This document shows positions 29,863 through 41,756 of a stretch of 58,929 nt of DNA, in pieces. The DNA comes from Virgibacillus oceani. GTDB taxonomy: Bacteria; Bacillota; Bacilli; Bacillales; Amphibacillaceae. The stretch covers positions 1-58,929 of the forward strand of contig NZ_BMFR01000019.1 of the NCBI RefSeq assembly GCF_014638995.1, written 5' to 3'. Positions within the stretch are counted from its first letter, which is position 1. The number at the start of each line of letters is the position of its first letter. A program made the position numbers and the translations under genes. A model generated the notes under the pieces. The model saw only the letters and a program-made list of their open reading frames with translations, had not been told where the DNA came from and searched no databases.

Positions 29863-30010
29863 AATAAAAAGTTCCTTTCAAGAAAGAATATACTTATTAT
29901 TATAAACTTTTTAATGACAAAGGAAAAATTTTTAGCTATAATGGTCTCTAATTATAAAAAAATGCAGCTACTTTTTCTATAATAATTAATTGGATTTGGG
30001 GGCGGAAAAA

Positions 30011-31087
30011 ATGAGTGATATGGAACAATTACGTAAAGAATTAGATGATGTGAATTTAGAACTGCTAGAATTAATTAATCGTCGCGCTAAGCTCGTACAA
30101 GGAATCGGACAGATTAAGAATAAACAAAGTATTAAACGATTTGATCCTGTTCGTGAACGCGATATGCTTAATCAAATTGCAGCGCATAATGATGGTCCTT
30201 TTGAGAATTCAACAGTTGAACACATTTTTAAGGAAATTTTTAAAGCAAGTTTGGAATTGCAAGAGGATGACCATCGAAAAGCATTGCTCGTTTCAAGAAA
30301 GAAGAAGCCGAATGATACTATTATTGATATTAAAGGTGAAAAAGTTGGTGATGGTACAACAAGTTATGTTATGGGACCATGTGCGGTTGAAAGTTATGAA
30401 CAGGTTGCCCAGGTAGCTCAGGCAGTGAAAGAACGGGGAATTAAATTACTGCGAGGTGGAGCATTTAAACCTAGAACATCACCATATGACTTTCAAGGAC
30501 TTGGTCTAGAGGGATTACAAATATTAAAACGTGTAGCTGATGAATACGATTTAGCTGTTATCAGTGAAATTGTAAATCCAGCCCATATAGAACAGGCAAT
30601 TGATTATGTAGATGTTATTCAAATAGGTGCAAGAAACATGCAGAACTTTGAATTGTTAAAAGCCGCTGGGGACGTTAATAAACCTGTATTATTAAAACGG
30701 GGATTATCCGCAACGATTTCGGAATTTATCAATGCAGCTGAATATATTATATCCCGCGGTAATGGGAACATTATTTTATGTGAACGCGGGATCAGAACTT
30801 ATGAAAAAGCGACACGAAATACGCTTGATATCTCAGCAGTACCAATTTTAAAACAAGAAACACATTTACCGGTAATGGTTGATGTTACACACTCAACTGG
30901 GAGAAGAGATTTATTATTGCCTACTGCAAAAGCAGCACTTGCAATTGGTGCAGACGGGGTAATGGCAGAAGTGCATCCGGATCCAGCAGTAGCACTTTCA
31001 GACTCTGCACAACAAATGGATATTCCATCATTCAATTCGTTTATGGATGAATTATCTAAATACGCTGCAATTGCTTCCCATTCATAA
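30011..31087 (+). CDS. aroA: bifunctional DAHP synthase / chorismate mutase
   Basis: A 358-residue fusion: an AroQ-type chorismate mutase (about 1-90, [24 protein letters not shown]) followed by a type I-beta DAHP synthase (about 105-358, with [28 protein letters not shown] and [12 protein letters not shown]). It catalyses the first step of the shikimate pathway, with the mutase part giving feedback control. The ATG at 30011 follows GGGGGCGG. B. subtilis calls the gene aroA (aroG elsewhere); it precedes ccpA as in that species. Confidence 0.95.
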   Translation: MSDMEQLRKELDDVNLELLELINRRAKLVQGIGQIKNKQSIKRFDPVRERDMLNQIAAHNDGPFENSTVEHIFKEIFKASLELQEDDHRKALLVSRKKKPNDTIIDIKGEKVGDGTTSYVMGPCAVESYEQVAQVAQAVKERGIKLLRGGAFKPRTSPYDFQGLGLEGLQILKRVADEYDLAVISEIVNPAHIEQAIDYVDVIQIGARNMQNFELLKAAGDVNKPVLLKRGLSATISEFINAAEYIISRGNGNIILCERGIRTYEKATRNTLDISAVPILKQETHLPVMVDVTHSTGRRDLLLPTAKAALAIGADGVMAEVHPDPAVALSDSAQQMDIPSFNSFMDELSKYAAIASHS

Positions 31088-31088
31088 A

Positions 31089-31128
31089 TATAAAGGCTGA
31101 TCAACAATTGATCAGCCTTTATATTTTG
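31089..31128 (+). terminator. aroA terminator
   Basis: ATAAAGGCTGATCAA pairs with TTGATCAGCCTTTAT and is followed by a T-rich stretch. Confidence 0.9.
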
Positions 31129-31195
31129 TTAATGCATGTTTTGTGGTAAAGTATGTAATATAAAATAGTGCGTTGTACACTGGAGGTTATGCAAA

Positions 31196-32197
31196 ATGAA
31201 TGTAACAATATATGATGTTGCAAGAGAAGCAAATGTATCAATGGCAACTGTATCAAGGGTTGTCAATGGAAATCCAAACGTTAAACCAGTAACACGAAAA
31301 AAGGTTTTGGCTACAATCGAACGGTTGGGATATAGACCGAATGCTGTAGCCAGAGGGTTGGCAAGTAAGAAGACGACAACAGTAGGTGCAATAATCCCGG
31401 ATATTTCGAGTATCTTTTTTGCCGAATTAGCTAGAGGTATTGAGGATATTGCAACAATGTACAAATACAATATTATTTTAAGTAATTCGGATCAAAATAA
31501 AGATAAAGAATTGCAGCTAATTAACACCATGCTGGAAAAGCAAGTTGATGGTATTTTATTTATGGGGGGAAACATCTCCGAGGAGCATGTACAACAATTT
31601 AAAAGTGCTTCCGTCCCTGTTGTGTTAGCTGCAACGTACGATGAATCAGAAACAATTCCATCAGTAAATATCGATTATGAAGAAGCGGCATATGAAGCAA
31701 CAAAATTTTTACTAGATCAAGGTAATACACACCCAGCATTTGTATCGGGCCAGGATGATACACTCATTAACCAGCAAAAGTATGAAGGTTATCTAAGAGC
31801 AATGAAAGAGGCTTCTGTATCATTAAATGAGGCGTACATTATTAAAGGTGATTATTCATACGATTCAGGGTTGGAAGCAGTAGAACAGCTTTTAAATTTA
31901 TATGAAAAACCAACAGCTGTATTTGTTGCTTCTGATGAAATGGCTTTAGGGGTTATACACGGTGCGCAGGATAAAGGATATTCAGTTCCTGATGATATTG
32001 AAGTGTTCGGATTTGATAATACAAGGCTTGCAACAATGGTGCGTCCAACTTTATCTACAATTGTACAGCCTATGTATGATATTGGTGCTGTTGCAATGCG
32101 ATTATTGACAAAATATATGAATAAGGAAGAGGTCACTGAAAAAAAGGTCGTATTGCCGCATCGAATCATAGAAAGGAACTCAACAAAACTAAAATAG
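31196..32197 (+). CDS. ccpA: catabolite control protein A
   Basis: A 333-residue LacI/GalR regulator. The helix-turn-helix and hinge ([22 protein letters not shown], then [18 protein letters not shown]) are nearly the textbook CcpA sequence, followed by a periplasmic-binding-like core. It binds cre sites together with seryl-phosphorylated HPr and directs carbon catabolite control. The aroA-ccpA-motPS-acuCBA order is that of B. subtilis. A GGAGGT site lies upstream. Confidence 0.95.
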   Translation: MNVTIYDVAREANVSMATVSRVVNGNPNVKPVTRKKVLATIERLGYRPNAVARGLASKKTTTVGAIIPDISSIFFAELARGIEDIATMYKYNIILSNSDQNKDKELQLINTMLEKQVDGILFMGGNISEEHVQQFKSASVPVVLAATYDESETIPSVNIDYEEAAYEATKFLLDQGNTHPAFVSGQDDTLINQQKYEGYLRAMKEASVSLNEAYIIKGDYSYDSGLEAVEQLLNLYEKPTAVFVASDEMALGVIHGAQDKGYSVPDDIEVFGFDNTRLATMVRPTLSTIVQPMYDIGAVAMRLLTKYMNKEEVTEKKVVLPHRIIERNSTKLK

Positions 32198-32276
32198 TGT
32201 CGATATAAAGAATAAATTAAACTGCAAAGTAATGATGATTGATTTATTTATTCAACTCAGTTTGGGGAGAGAGAGT

Positions 32277-33101
32277 ATGAGAAGAAGAGATATATTAACT
32301 CCAATCGGCATTACGTTAGGTTTCATCATGATTATGCTCGCGATTTTAACAAATGGTGGGAGTCAAGGGGTAACTTCCTTTCTCGATGTTTCTTCCATCT
32401 TCATTGTAATTGGTGGACTTATTGCCTCATTGATGATCAATTTTAAAATGGAACAAATGAAATTGGCATTTAAAGTAATGAAAGAGGCATTTCATAAAAA
32501 TGACCAGGGGCTTCCGAATCTTATTCAGTTATTTGTTAAATTATCGGAGCGCGCAAGGCGAGAAGGAATCTTGGCATTAGAAAATGAATTAGACGAAGTA
32601 GATGATGAATTTATAAAAAAAGGTATTTTGCTTGCGGTAGATGGAATAGAGCCTGAAGTAATTAATGATATTATGAATGCTGAAATTACCGCGATGGAGG
32701 ATCGTCATTACAAGGGACGAGCAATCATCGAAAAAGCTGGCGAATATGCACCAGCATGGGGAATGATTGGAACTCTGGTAGGGTTAGTACTAATGTTAAA
32801 CAACCTGCAGGATCCAACAACGTTAGGTCCGTCTATGGCAGTGGCATTACTTACCACACTTTATGGAACAGTTCTTGCTAATTTGGTATTTATACCTATG
32901 GCAAATAAGCTGGAAAGTAAAACAGAAGAAGAAATATTTTTGAAACAAATTATTATTGAAGGCGTGATTGGTGTTCAATCTGGTCAAAATCCAAGAATTC
33001 TCGAGGAAAAACTAAGCGCTTTTCTTTCCGGTGAAACGAAGCAAAAGGAAGAAACCTATGAAGAAACTTCCTTTGCAGGAGAGAGTGTAAATGAGGCGTA
33101 G
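32277..33101 (+). CDS. motP: flagellar stator protein MotP (sodium type)
   Basis: A 274-residue MotA-family stator subunit with four membrane helices: near residues 8-28, 33-50, and the pair around GEYAPAWGMIGTLVGLVLML and AVALLTTLYGTVLANLVF. The position behind ccpA identifies it as MotP rather than MotA; MotPS is the sodium-driven stator, common in alkaliphiles and halotolerant bacilli. GGGGAGAGAG lies before the ATG at 32277. It overlaps motS by 11 bases. Confidence 0.93.
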   Translation: MRRRDILTPIGITLGFIMIMLAILTNGGSQGVTSFLDVSSIFIVIGGLIASLMINFKMEQMKLAFKVMKEAFHKNDQGLPNLIQLFVKLSERARREGILALENELDEVDDEFIKKGILLAVDGIEPEVINDIMNAEITAMEDRHYKGRAIIEKAGEYAPAWGMIGTLVGLVLMLNNLQDPTTLGPSMAVALLTTLYGTVLANLVFIPMANKLESKTEEEIFLKQIIIEGVIGVQSGQNPRILEEKLSAFLSGETKQKEETYEETSFAGESVNEA

Positions 33102-33873
33102 ACCAATTAAAGGAAAAAAGGATAAAGGTGCCCCGAAATGGATGGTTACCTATTCAGATATGGTAACATTAATTCTAGTGTTTTTTATTTTATTATTTTC
33201 TATGTCACAAATCGATTTAGTCAAATTTGAGGCAATTTCTGACTCATTTCGCAATCGAATGATTTTTGACTTTTATCCTTCACCAGTACCTATGGATAAT
33301 CCAACTGAAAATACGAGTATAGAAGAAAGTGGCAGAAATTCTAATGAATTTGAAACTCCATCCCAATTAAAAAACATAAATGATCGCGATGATACTATTG
33401 ATGGGAAAGATTCATTAAATGAATTGATGCATGATGTTGAAAAATACTTAGATGAAAATAAATTGAATAACGTTATTTCAGCAAGCAGGAACGAGCGGGG
33501 AGTCGTTTTAGTATTACAGGAGCTTATCCTGTTCGATCCGGGAGAAGCAAATATACTTGAAAAAGGAGAACCATTTTTGAATAAAATTGGTTCATTGCTA
33601 TCAAAAATACCGAACAAAGTAAAGGTAGAAGGGCACACCGACAGCAAACCGATGAAAAGCTTCAGATACCCATCTAACTGGGAATTATCAGGTGCAAGAG
33701 CAAGCAGTGTGGTAAGATACTTAGTAAATAAAAATGGTTTTGATGAGTCAAGATTTACAATTGTTGGCTATAGTGACACAAAGCCACTGGTTCCAAATGA
33801 CAGTCCGGAAAATATGAGTAAAAATAGACGAGTGGAAATTGTTATATTAGAAAAAGACAATGAAGCGAATTAG
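33091..33873 (+). CDS. motS: flagellar stator protein MotS (OmpA-type peptidoglycan binding)
   Basis: A 260-residue MotB-family protein. The N-terminus has the plug and ion-binding helix WMVTYSDMVTLILVFFILLFSM, with the key Asp in YSDM. A disordered acidic linker follows (about 65-115), then a C-terminal OmpA domain with the peptidoglycan motif VEGHTDSKPMK and NRRVEIVI. It pairs with MotP to power the flagellum. Coupling to motP is shown by the overlapping reading frames. Confidence 0.93.
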   Translation: MRRRPIKGKKDKGAPKWMVTYSDMVTLILVFFILLFSMSQIDLVKFEAISDSFRNRMIFDFYPSPVPMDNPTENTSIEESGRNSNEFETPSQLKNINDRDDTIDGKDSLNELMHDVEKYLDENKLNNVISASRNERGVVLVLQELILFDPGEANILEKGEPFLNKIGSLLSKIPNKVKVEGHTDSKPMKSFRYPSNWELSGARASSVVRYLVNKNGFDESRFTIVGYSDTKPLVPNDSPENMSKNRRVEIVILEKDNEAN

Positions 33874-33888
33874 TTGCCGTAATAGGTG

Positions 33889-33926
33889 TGAAGGGGGACT
33901 CTTGAACCTGAGGCCCCTTCTTGCTT
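33889..33926. terminator. terminator between motS and acuC
   Basis: GAAGGGG pairs with CCCCTTC around a loop of about 17 bases, between convergent genes. Confidence 0.7.
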
Positions 33927-33929
33927 CAT

Positions 33930-35087
33930 TCAGCTTGTATTCTTTGTGTATTTCAGTGCACTTAATAGGATTTTATTGTTTTTTTCACTAATTTCCGCTT
34001 TACGGGGAATAGTTGGAACGATATTTTTGGAATCATTCCAGGTGTCAGGCAATGCTACTGGTGCTTTATCCTGCCACTTAGATAGCCATGCTTCGGATAT
34101 TAATCCCTGTTGTACATTACCATTTTTCATTACATTCCAAACCTGTGCCCAAGCACGTGGAACAACACGCCATATGTCATAGCCGCCCCCGCCTAAAGCA
34201 ATCCATTTCCCGTCACAATACTGATGTGCTAATTCATGGGCAAGCTCAGGAATCTTTTGATAGATTTCCATCGTTCCGCATAAATGGGTTAATGGATCGT
34301 ACGTATGTGCATCCGCACCATTCTGTGTCACGATAATATCTGGTTTATAAAAATCCGCAATTTCCCTGAAAGCAGATTCATACACATGTAAAAAGGATTC
34401 GTCTTCCGTAAATGCATCGATAGGCAGGTTAAATGAATATCCGTGGCCTTCTTTTACTCCCCGCTCATTTACATTCCCTGTTCCAGGAAAAAGATATCTG
34501 CCAGTTTCATGTATGGATAGTGTACAAACGTTTGGATCGTCATAGAATGCCCACTGTACACCATCACCATGATGGGCATCTGTATCAACATATAATACTC
34601 TTAAATTATATCTTTCTCGTAAATAATTAATTGCTACTGCACCATCATTATAAACACAAAATCCCGATGCTTTCCGTTTAAAACCATGGTGAAGACCGCC
34701 ACCTAAGTTAAGGGCGTGCAATGAATTTCCCTGCAGTACGGAATCTACAGCAGCAAGTGTCCCGCCAACCAGGTAACTAGATGCTTCGTGCATATTGGCG
34801 AAAAAAGGTGTGTCCTCTGTGCCGAGTCCAAACTCTAATCCCTCTGCATGAGATAATTCGCCATCACTTGCCTTTTTAACCGCATGAATATAAGCTCTAT
34901 CATGAAAAAGTGCTAACTCATCTTCAGTTGCTTTACGTGGTTCAATAATGTCTGCAGTGGATAGTGTGTTTGATGCTTCTAGTAATTCTTTAACCAGCAA
35001 GACTCTTTTCTGGTTAAATGGATGATCCGAATGAAAATGGTAGTTTAAGAATGTATCTGAAAAAACGAACGAAGCGTTGCATGTCAT
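33930..35087 (-). CDS. acuC: AcuC, class I histone-deacetylase-like deacetylase
   Basis: A 385-residue zinc deacetylase. Metal and catalytic motifs are LGGGLHHGFKRKA, YVDTDAHHGDGVQWAF and QNGADAH. In B. subtilis AcuC removes acetyl groups that AcuA places on acetyl-CoA synthetase, switching it on. Its start overlaps the acuB stop by four bases, so the acuA-acuB-acuC unit is coupled. Confidence 0.95.
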   Translation of the reverse strand: MTCNASFVFSDTFLNYHFHSDHPFNQKRVLLVKELLEASNTLSTADIIEPRKATEDELALFHDRAYIHAVKKASDGELSHAEGLEFGLGTEDTPFFANMHEASSYLVGGTLAAVDSVLQGNSLHALNLGGGLHHGFKRKASGFCVYNDGAVAINYLRERYNLRVLYVDTDAHHGDGVQWAFYDDPNVCTLSIHETGRYLFPGTGNVNERGVKEGHGYSFNLPIDAFTEDESFLHVYESAFREIADFYKPDIIVTQNGADAHTYDPLTHLCGTMEIYQKIPELAHELAHQYCDGKWIALGGGGYDIWRVVPRAWAQVWNVMKNGNVQQGLISEAWLSKWQDKAPVALPDTWNDSKNIVPTIPRKAEISEKNNKILLSALKYTKNTS

Positions 35088-35734
35088 AATTTTGGCCCCG
35101 TTATATTATTCGGCCACATTAACTCATAGCCTGCTTCACGAATATCCTGAATGACTGGCAGTGGGTTCATCGTTTGTATTCGGAATACTAGAATTTTATA
35201 ATTCGGATCATCATGATACGGATAAACAAGGACAGATGTTATATTTGTTTTTCGTTTGCCGAATATGGAAGCAACCTCGGGCAAAATACCAGGCTTATGA
35301 GGGACTTTAACCTCAATATGTGAGCTTTGCACATTCGTTCCAGTTAATTGAATTAGCGTGTAAAGCATATCTTTCTCAGTAACAACACCAATAAGTTTAT
35401 CATTACTTACAACAGGTAGACAGGCAAATTCTTCATCATAAAAAATCCCGGCAATTTCTTCAACAAAATCTAATGGGTGAACGGTTACAACTGGTGTGCT
35501 CATAATGGATTGTATTTCATTTTGCAGAACACCATTATCAGTATCCTTACTAAATGTGGATGGGCTAGCGTCTCTTACATCACGATCGGAAACAATGCCA
35601 ATAACACTTTTATCTGAATTAATTATAGGGATATGTCTAATTCGATTATTTTGGAGCAGCTGTAACGCTTCAGCTATTGTTGCATTAGGTGTTAATGTGA
35701 TTACATTTGTATTCATTATCTCTTCTACTAGCAT
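35084..35734 (-). CDS. acuB: AcuB, CBS-pair and ACT-domain protein
   Basis: A 216-residue regulator with two CBS domains (about 1-60 and 75-135; DRDVRDASPS lies in the first) and a C-terminal ACT domain (HIEVKVPHKPGILPEVASIFG). The architecture matches AcuB of the acetoin/acetate operon, where it is thought to sense an adenylate and tune AcuA/AcuC. It begins one base after the acuA stop. Confidence 0.94.
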   Translation of the reverse strand: MLVEEIMNTNVITLTPNATIAEALQLLQNNRIRHIPIINSDKSVIGIVSDRDVRDASPSTFSKDTDNGVLQNEIQSIMSTPVVTVHPLDFVEEIAGIFYDEEFACLPVVSNDKLIGVVTEKDMLYTLIQLTGTNVQSSHIEVKVPHKPGILPEVASIFGKRKTNITSVLVYPYHDDPNYKILVFRIQTMNPLPVIQDIREAGYELMWPNNITGPKL

Positions 35735-36388
35735 TTATAAACCCTCCCTCATATTTCGATAGTTGTGACGTTGTAAAAAACGTAATGTATCAAATTGCTT
35801 TATCGATTCCTCTGGTACATGTTTACCAATCCGTACCATTAAACAGTTTGCAGGGTGTGAAATAATCTCGGGATCATCCGTCGGTGCAGGCAAGAGACCT
35901 CCTGCTGCCATCATTTTCTCCATGACTTTCCGATAATTCCAGATGCTTAACTTAGTCCCGTTTAAATCCCAGTGCCAATAATATTCGGTTGAAATAATTA
36001 TATAATTTTCCATATAGTTATCCATCATGGAAACCTGTAAAAGACCCGAAGCGATTTTTTCTCCGCGATATTCAGGAATAACTTCAACTGCTCCCAATTC
36101 AATTAGATCATCCATATTAAACTTCGACCAACGTTCAAGAGGATCTGGGTGTAAATAAGTTACATATCCAATGATCGTATCCTCTGTTCTCGCAATAATA
36201 ATTCTTCCTTCTGGAAAATCAGCGATACTCTTAATTGCTTCAAATTGCTTGTCAGCTGGGCGAAAAGCAGTTAAATTCTCATGAAAATAATAATTTTGTA
36301 ATTCTAATGATGTAAGGGGACCTTCAATTTTGATTGTTCCTTTTGCAGAATTGCTCGTTAATGAATGGTAGGTTTTGCTATGATTCAT
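35735..36388 (-). CDS. acuA: AcuA, protein acetyltransferase (GNAT)
   Basis: A 217-residue GNAT acetyltransferase. The acetyl-CoA region ELGAVEVIPEYRGEKIASGLL is well preserved. AcuA acetylates and inactivates acetyl-CoA synthetase AcsA in B. subtilis. The ATG at 36388 has AGGTGGTGA upstream, and a TATAAT lies 48 bases before the start on this strand. In B. subtilis the divergent neighbour is acsA; here there is none, only a palindromic repeat. Confidence 0.93.
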   Translation of the reverse strand: MNHSKTYHSLTSNSAKGTIKIEGPLTSLELQNYYFHENLTAFRPADKQFEAIKSIADFPEGRIIIARTEDTIIGYVTYLHPDPLERWSKFNMDDLIELGAVEVIPEYRGEKIASGLLQVSMMDNYMENYIIISTEYYWHWDLNGTKLSIWNYRKVMEKMMAAGGLLPAPTDDPEIISHPANCLMVRIGKHVPEESIKQFDTLRFLQRHNYRNMREGL

Positions 36389-36645
36389 TCATTCACCACC
36401 TATCCTGAGAGATTGCCAATCACTATAGTTATATTATACAGGATTGTAGATAACATTTTTAGTAAAAGAGGAGTTGATTCAAATAAAAGGCAGTTTTCTA
36501 ATAATTGTATACACAAAAGACGGAAATTGCGACGTAAGTAATTTTAATAATTTTGTTTAATTTTTGATCGCTGTCCGTGATCGCTACTTTGCGGTTTAGG
36601 AACATCGATGTAATACGGCACATAATTACGAAAAGGTCAAAATAA

Positions 36646-36882
36646 AAAAGAGCCTGGGACAAAAGTGTTTTAACCAAAGCCGAACATAGTTGGTGCATAC
36701 ATACCGCTACGGAAATACACTACGCTTTCCGCGGGCTGCCCTGAGCCTACTCCGAGCTATCGCTCTACGTAGTCTCACCTAGGCTTTTCATCCCGCAGGA
36801 GTCTCCGTGTATTTCCTTCGCTAGTATGGTGAAATGTTCGGCTTTGGGTTAAACAATTTAGTTATGTCCCAGCTTCTTTTGT
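36646..36882. repeat. 237-base GC-rich palindromic intergenic element
   Basis: The outer arms are AAAAGAGCCTGGGACA and TGTCCCAGCTTCTTTT; inner arms include CCAAAGCCGAACAT with ATGTTCGGCTTTGG and GGAAATACAC with GTGTATTTCC. The core (TTTCCGCGGGC ... CCCGCAGGAGTC) is much richer in G+C than its surroundings. Elements with this core are widespread in intergenic DNA of Bacillaceae. It lies at the 3' side of the penicillin-binding protein gene and may also end its transcript. There is no open frame with support inside it. Confidence 0.82.
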
Positions 36883-36907
36883 GTGGACACTTAATTTTGT
36901 TTTTAGA

Positions 36908-39772
36908 TTATGCCGAGTCGTCATTACCATTATCTTCAGGTTTATCCGTTTTTTCGGAATCAGGCTTATCGGGCTTATCTGGCTTTTTAGGTTTTTCATT
37001 CTCAGGTTTATCCTGTTTAGGTTTATCGGCCTTTTTTGAGAAATCACCTATTTTTACTTCTTTTGAAGCTCCAGATTCTAAACCAAAATAATCCACTGCT
37101 TTGACAATGTAAACTGCATTGCCATCCGGAATTGAAAAACTTGTATTTGTAGTGCTGCCGGCTGCTGAGAAAGAGGCACCAGGTTTAGCAGCACGATAAA
37201 TCCTATATCCGACTACATCTTTACTTCCAGATTTTTTCCATGTTAACTTATTTCCTGACGCTGATAAAGAGGTTGGAGCACCGGGACTTTTTCCGTCATC
37301 TTTTATTGCTCCACCTATATCAGAACTAGGTACACTTATTTTTTCCCATGCGCTTCGGTTCGTACTTGGGAATAATTTAGTTATATCAGATAATCTGTCG
37401 TAGCCATTTCGTTTTAAGAATTCAGGATTAAAAGTCAATCCATCTCCTTTAGTAAATTCATTCGGTGTATTTGGCCCGGCTATAACAGCCTTCCCGTCAA
37501 CCATTACATACGTACCTTCAATAAGACTGTCATCCGTTTTCGTTGGGACGTACTTAGCATTGAATAAATCGGTTGTCACTAATCCAGCTTTTTTACATAA
37601 ATCGGATGGCAGCATTCCCGAAATAGCACAATAACTTCTGGTCACAAGGCCATCTGGACGTTTAAATTTAGAGTTTGGCGCCATTAATTCCGGGTTAATT
37701 TCAGTTGCTTTGTTAACAAGCTGTGCCCAGATTTTCTGGTTACGCTGGCTGTAGCTTAGAGGATAGCTATCATCTTTAAGACTTTTTGGTGTGTCATATC
37801 CTATCCATGTACCTAGAGTTACATTAGGGTTTATTCCCACAAACCAGGAATCGTGCCAGTCACTGGAGGTACCAGTTTTACTTGCCCAATCAACACCTGG
37901 ATATTTCATTTGCGATTGTAAATAAGTAGCTGTTCCGTACTTAATAACGTCTCGCAAAACATCTAAAGTTAGATACGATGTCTGTGGTGAAAATACTTTT
38001 ACTGGATCGGATTCATGTTCATAAATAATGTCACCATCTTTAGTCGTAATTTTATCAATCATATAGGCATCGATGAACTTACCTTTATTTGCAAAGGTTG
38101 TAAAGGCATTAACGTTTTCTTCAATAGTGATTCCAGTTTCAGTACCACCTATACCAAGTGAAAGGTGAGCATATTCATCTTCTCCAAGCGAAGTAATTCC
38201 CATTGGCTCCAGAAATTCACTTACAGCGTCCTGGCTTTTGAATTTATTGTAAAGATATATAGCAGGTACGTTGAAAGATTCTGCTAAGGCTTTTCGAGCA
38301 GATACTAAACCATGAAAATTCCCCGTATAGTTTGATGGTGAATAACCGTTTCCGTAATATGTCTTAATATCTGGAAGGACAGTTCCTGGTTGAGCAACAC
38401 CCTTTTCAAATGCAGGCGCATAAGTTAAGAGAGGCTTCATTGTACTTCCATTTGGACGAACAGCCTGTGTCGCATAATTCCAATCTTTTATATCATAACC
38501 GCGCCCGCCGACAAAACTAATTATTTTACCTGTCTTATTTTCTATTAACATTCCCGCTACCTGAACAGGTTCACCATTTATGTCGCGCCCATAATATTTA
38601 TAGTCCTTGGCTATTTTCTGGAATGCATCATACGTTTTCTTATCAATCGTAGAATGAATTTTATAACCGTTTTGTCTTAAATCACGATCCGCCAGAATCA
38701 TGTATTCTTCATTTAATTTTTTATCATTTTTAAGGTCCTCTAACGTGTAACCATCCTCTTTAGCCAACTTTTCAGAAATTATTTCTTTGGCGCGTTTTTC
38801 AACTTCAACCGTTAAATACGGATATTTCTCAAGAGGCGATTCGGTTTCTTCTGTAAAATCAGCTGCAATATCATAATTACGTGCTTTTTCATATTCTTTT
38901 TTTGTAATGTATTCTGCTTCGTACATCCGTTCAAGAACTGTTTTCATTCGATTGATGCCAGGCTGTAACCCCTCTTTGCTTTTCAAACCCCCGCTATTTA
39001 CAAATGGTGTGTAATAGGATGGGCTTTGGGGCAGTCCAGCCAGGTAAGCAGCTTGCGGCAGATTGACGTCTTTCGCATCTATTCCAAAGATACCTTGAGC
39101 GGCAGTCTGAATGCCAGCGATATTTTGACCTGATGCGTCACGGCCATATGGAATAATATTTAAATAAGCTTCCAGTATTTGGTCTTTGTCAAAAAACCGC
39201 TCTAACCGCAGTGCTAGGAGAATTTCTTTTGCTTTACGCTCAAACGAAACCTCATTGGTTAGTATCTGATTTTTTATTAGCTGCTGGGTTAATGTACTTC
39301 CACCTGTTTTTATAGGAGCATTTGTAGCCTCCTGAACTACCGCACGTATAATCGCTTTTGGGACTACACCGTGGTGTTCTTCAAAATTTCTGTCCTCTGT
39401 AGCAATAACAGCATTAATCAATGTTTCTGATACATCTTTCAGGTCAATCTCTTCTCTATGTATATCAGAACGAATATTCCCGATATATTTATTTTCTGCG
39501 AAGTATAATTGAGAAGTTTCCTCGTAATTGTAAATATCTTTTTCCATGCTGGCATATGTTCTAACTGGTTCATCCTTGACCAGTGAGGCAAAATAACCCG
39601 CACCAATACCGCCGGCAAAGAAGAACCCTATAACACCAACAATGATAAAAAATAATATAACATTCCAAAATACATCATACGAAATACGGGAAGTACGCTG
39701 GATTTTGCCAGCTTCCCACAGTGATTTCAATTTTTGACCATATTTATGGAGTAATTGCTTAAAATCGTTCAT
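36908..39772 (-). CDS. class A penicillin-binding protein with fibronectin III domain
   Basis: A 954-residue bifunctional peptidoglycan synthase. A cytoplasmic tail and membrane helix (VILFFIIVGVIGFFFAGGIG) precede the glycosyltransferase 51 domain (ATEDRNFEEHHGV, GGSTLTQQLIKNQ). The transpeptidase shows the active serine in GSTMKPLL, SFN as the second motif, and KTGTSSDWHDSWF as the third. A fibronectin type III domain follows (about 815-895), then a Lys/Pro/Asp/Glu-rich low-complexity tail. A gene of this type sits near tyrS in several bacilli. AGGAGGT precedes the ATG. Confidence 0.94.
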   Translation of the reverse strand: MNDFKQLLHKYGQKLKSLWEAGKIQRTSRISYDVFWNVILFFIIVGVIGFFFAGGIGAGYFASLVKDEPVRTYASMEKDIYNYEETSQLYFAENKYIGNIRSDIHREEIDLKDVSETLINAVIATEDRNFEEHHGVVPKAIIRAVVQEATNAPIKTGGSTLTQQLIKNQILTNEVSFERKAKEILLALRLERFFDKDQILEAYLNIIPYGRDASGQNIAGIQTAAQGIFGIDAKDVNLPQAAYLAGLPQSPSYYTPFVNSGGLKSKEGLQPGINRMKTVLERMYEAEYITKKEYEKARNYDIAADFTEETESPLEKYPYLTVEVEKRAKEIISEKLAKEDGYTLEDLKNDKKLNEEYMILADRDLRQNGYKIHSTIDKKTYDAFQKIAKDYKYYGRDINGEPVQVAGMLIENKTGKIISFVGGRGYDIKDWNYATQAVRPNGSTMKPLLTYAPAFEKGVAQPGTVLPDIKTYYGNGYSPSNYTGNFHGLVSARKALAESFNVPAIYLYNKFKSQDAVSEFLEPMGITSLGEDEYAHLSLGIGGTETGITIEENVNAFTTFANKGKFIDAYMIDKITTKDGDIIYEHESDPVKVFSPQTSYLTLDVLRDVIKYGTATYLQSQMKYPGVDWASKTGTSSDWHDSWFVGINPNVTLGTWIGYDTPKSLKDDSYPLSYSQRNQKIWAQLVNKATEINPELMAPNSKFKRPDGLVTRSYCAISGMLPSDLCKKAGLVTTDLFNAKYVPTKTDDSLIEGTYVMVDGKAVIAGPNTPNEFTKGDGLTFNPEFLKRNGYDRLSDITKLFPSTNRSAWEKISVPSSDIGGAIKDDGKSPGAPTSLSASGNKLTWKKSGSKDVVGYRIYRAAKPGASFSAAGSTTNTSFSIPDGNAVYIVKAVDYFGLESGASKEVKIGDFSKKADKPKQDKPENEKPKKPDKPDKPDSEKTDKPEDNGNDDSA

Positions 39773-39947
39773 ATAATACCTCCTAAAATTCCACCTTATA
39801 TTATAGCATAATCATTTTTTATGTAGTATAGAAAATAGCTGTTTTTTGAAAATTTAGACCAAGTGCGTAAAGATAAAAGTTGCATTTAATTTACAGATAT
39901 GATAGAAATAAATAATAATATCATATAAATATGCTTGGAAGGATCGA

Positions 39948-41463
<1,516 letters not shown>

Positions 41464-41467
41464 GGAA

Positions 41468-41506
41468 AGAGAGGATATTCCATATTGGAATGTTCTCTCT
41501 TTTTTT
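41468..41506 (+). terminator. tyrS terminator
   Basis: AGAGAGGATATTCC pairs with GGAATGTTCTCTCT and is followed by seven T. Confidence 0.9.
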
Positions 41507-41756
41507 GTCTGGAATATTATTGTTTTGATTTAATCTTCGCTTGAATGTCACTTCAAACCACTACTTCTCATTAGCACCACCATTTTTATTCCAGATTAAT
41601 CTACCAATGACAAACGCTTACTAGGTTTTTAGATTACTGATAAAGCCGCTCTGTGCAAGGGTTCAACAATATAAAAAAATGTATTATATGATCAAGATGA
41701 TTGCCGCTACCGTAAATAAAGAAAATAAATAGAATATCATAGAAGGGGGTGAAAAG

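Noticed and set aside
33946..34630. Several plus-strand frames opposite acuC
   Set aside because: They are shadows of acuC, whose metal and catalytic motifs are intact.
36498..36698. 66-codon minus-strand open frame beside the palindromic element
   Set aside because: It lies partly in the repeat, lacks a ribosome binding site and has no family resemblance.
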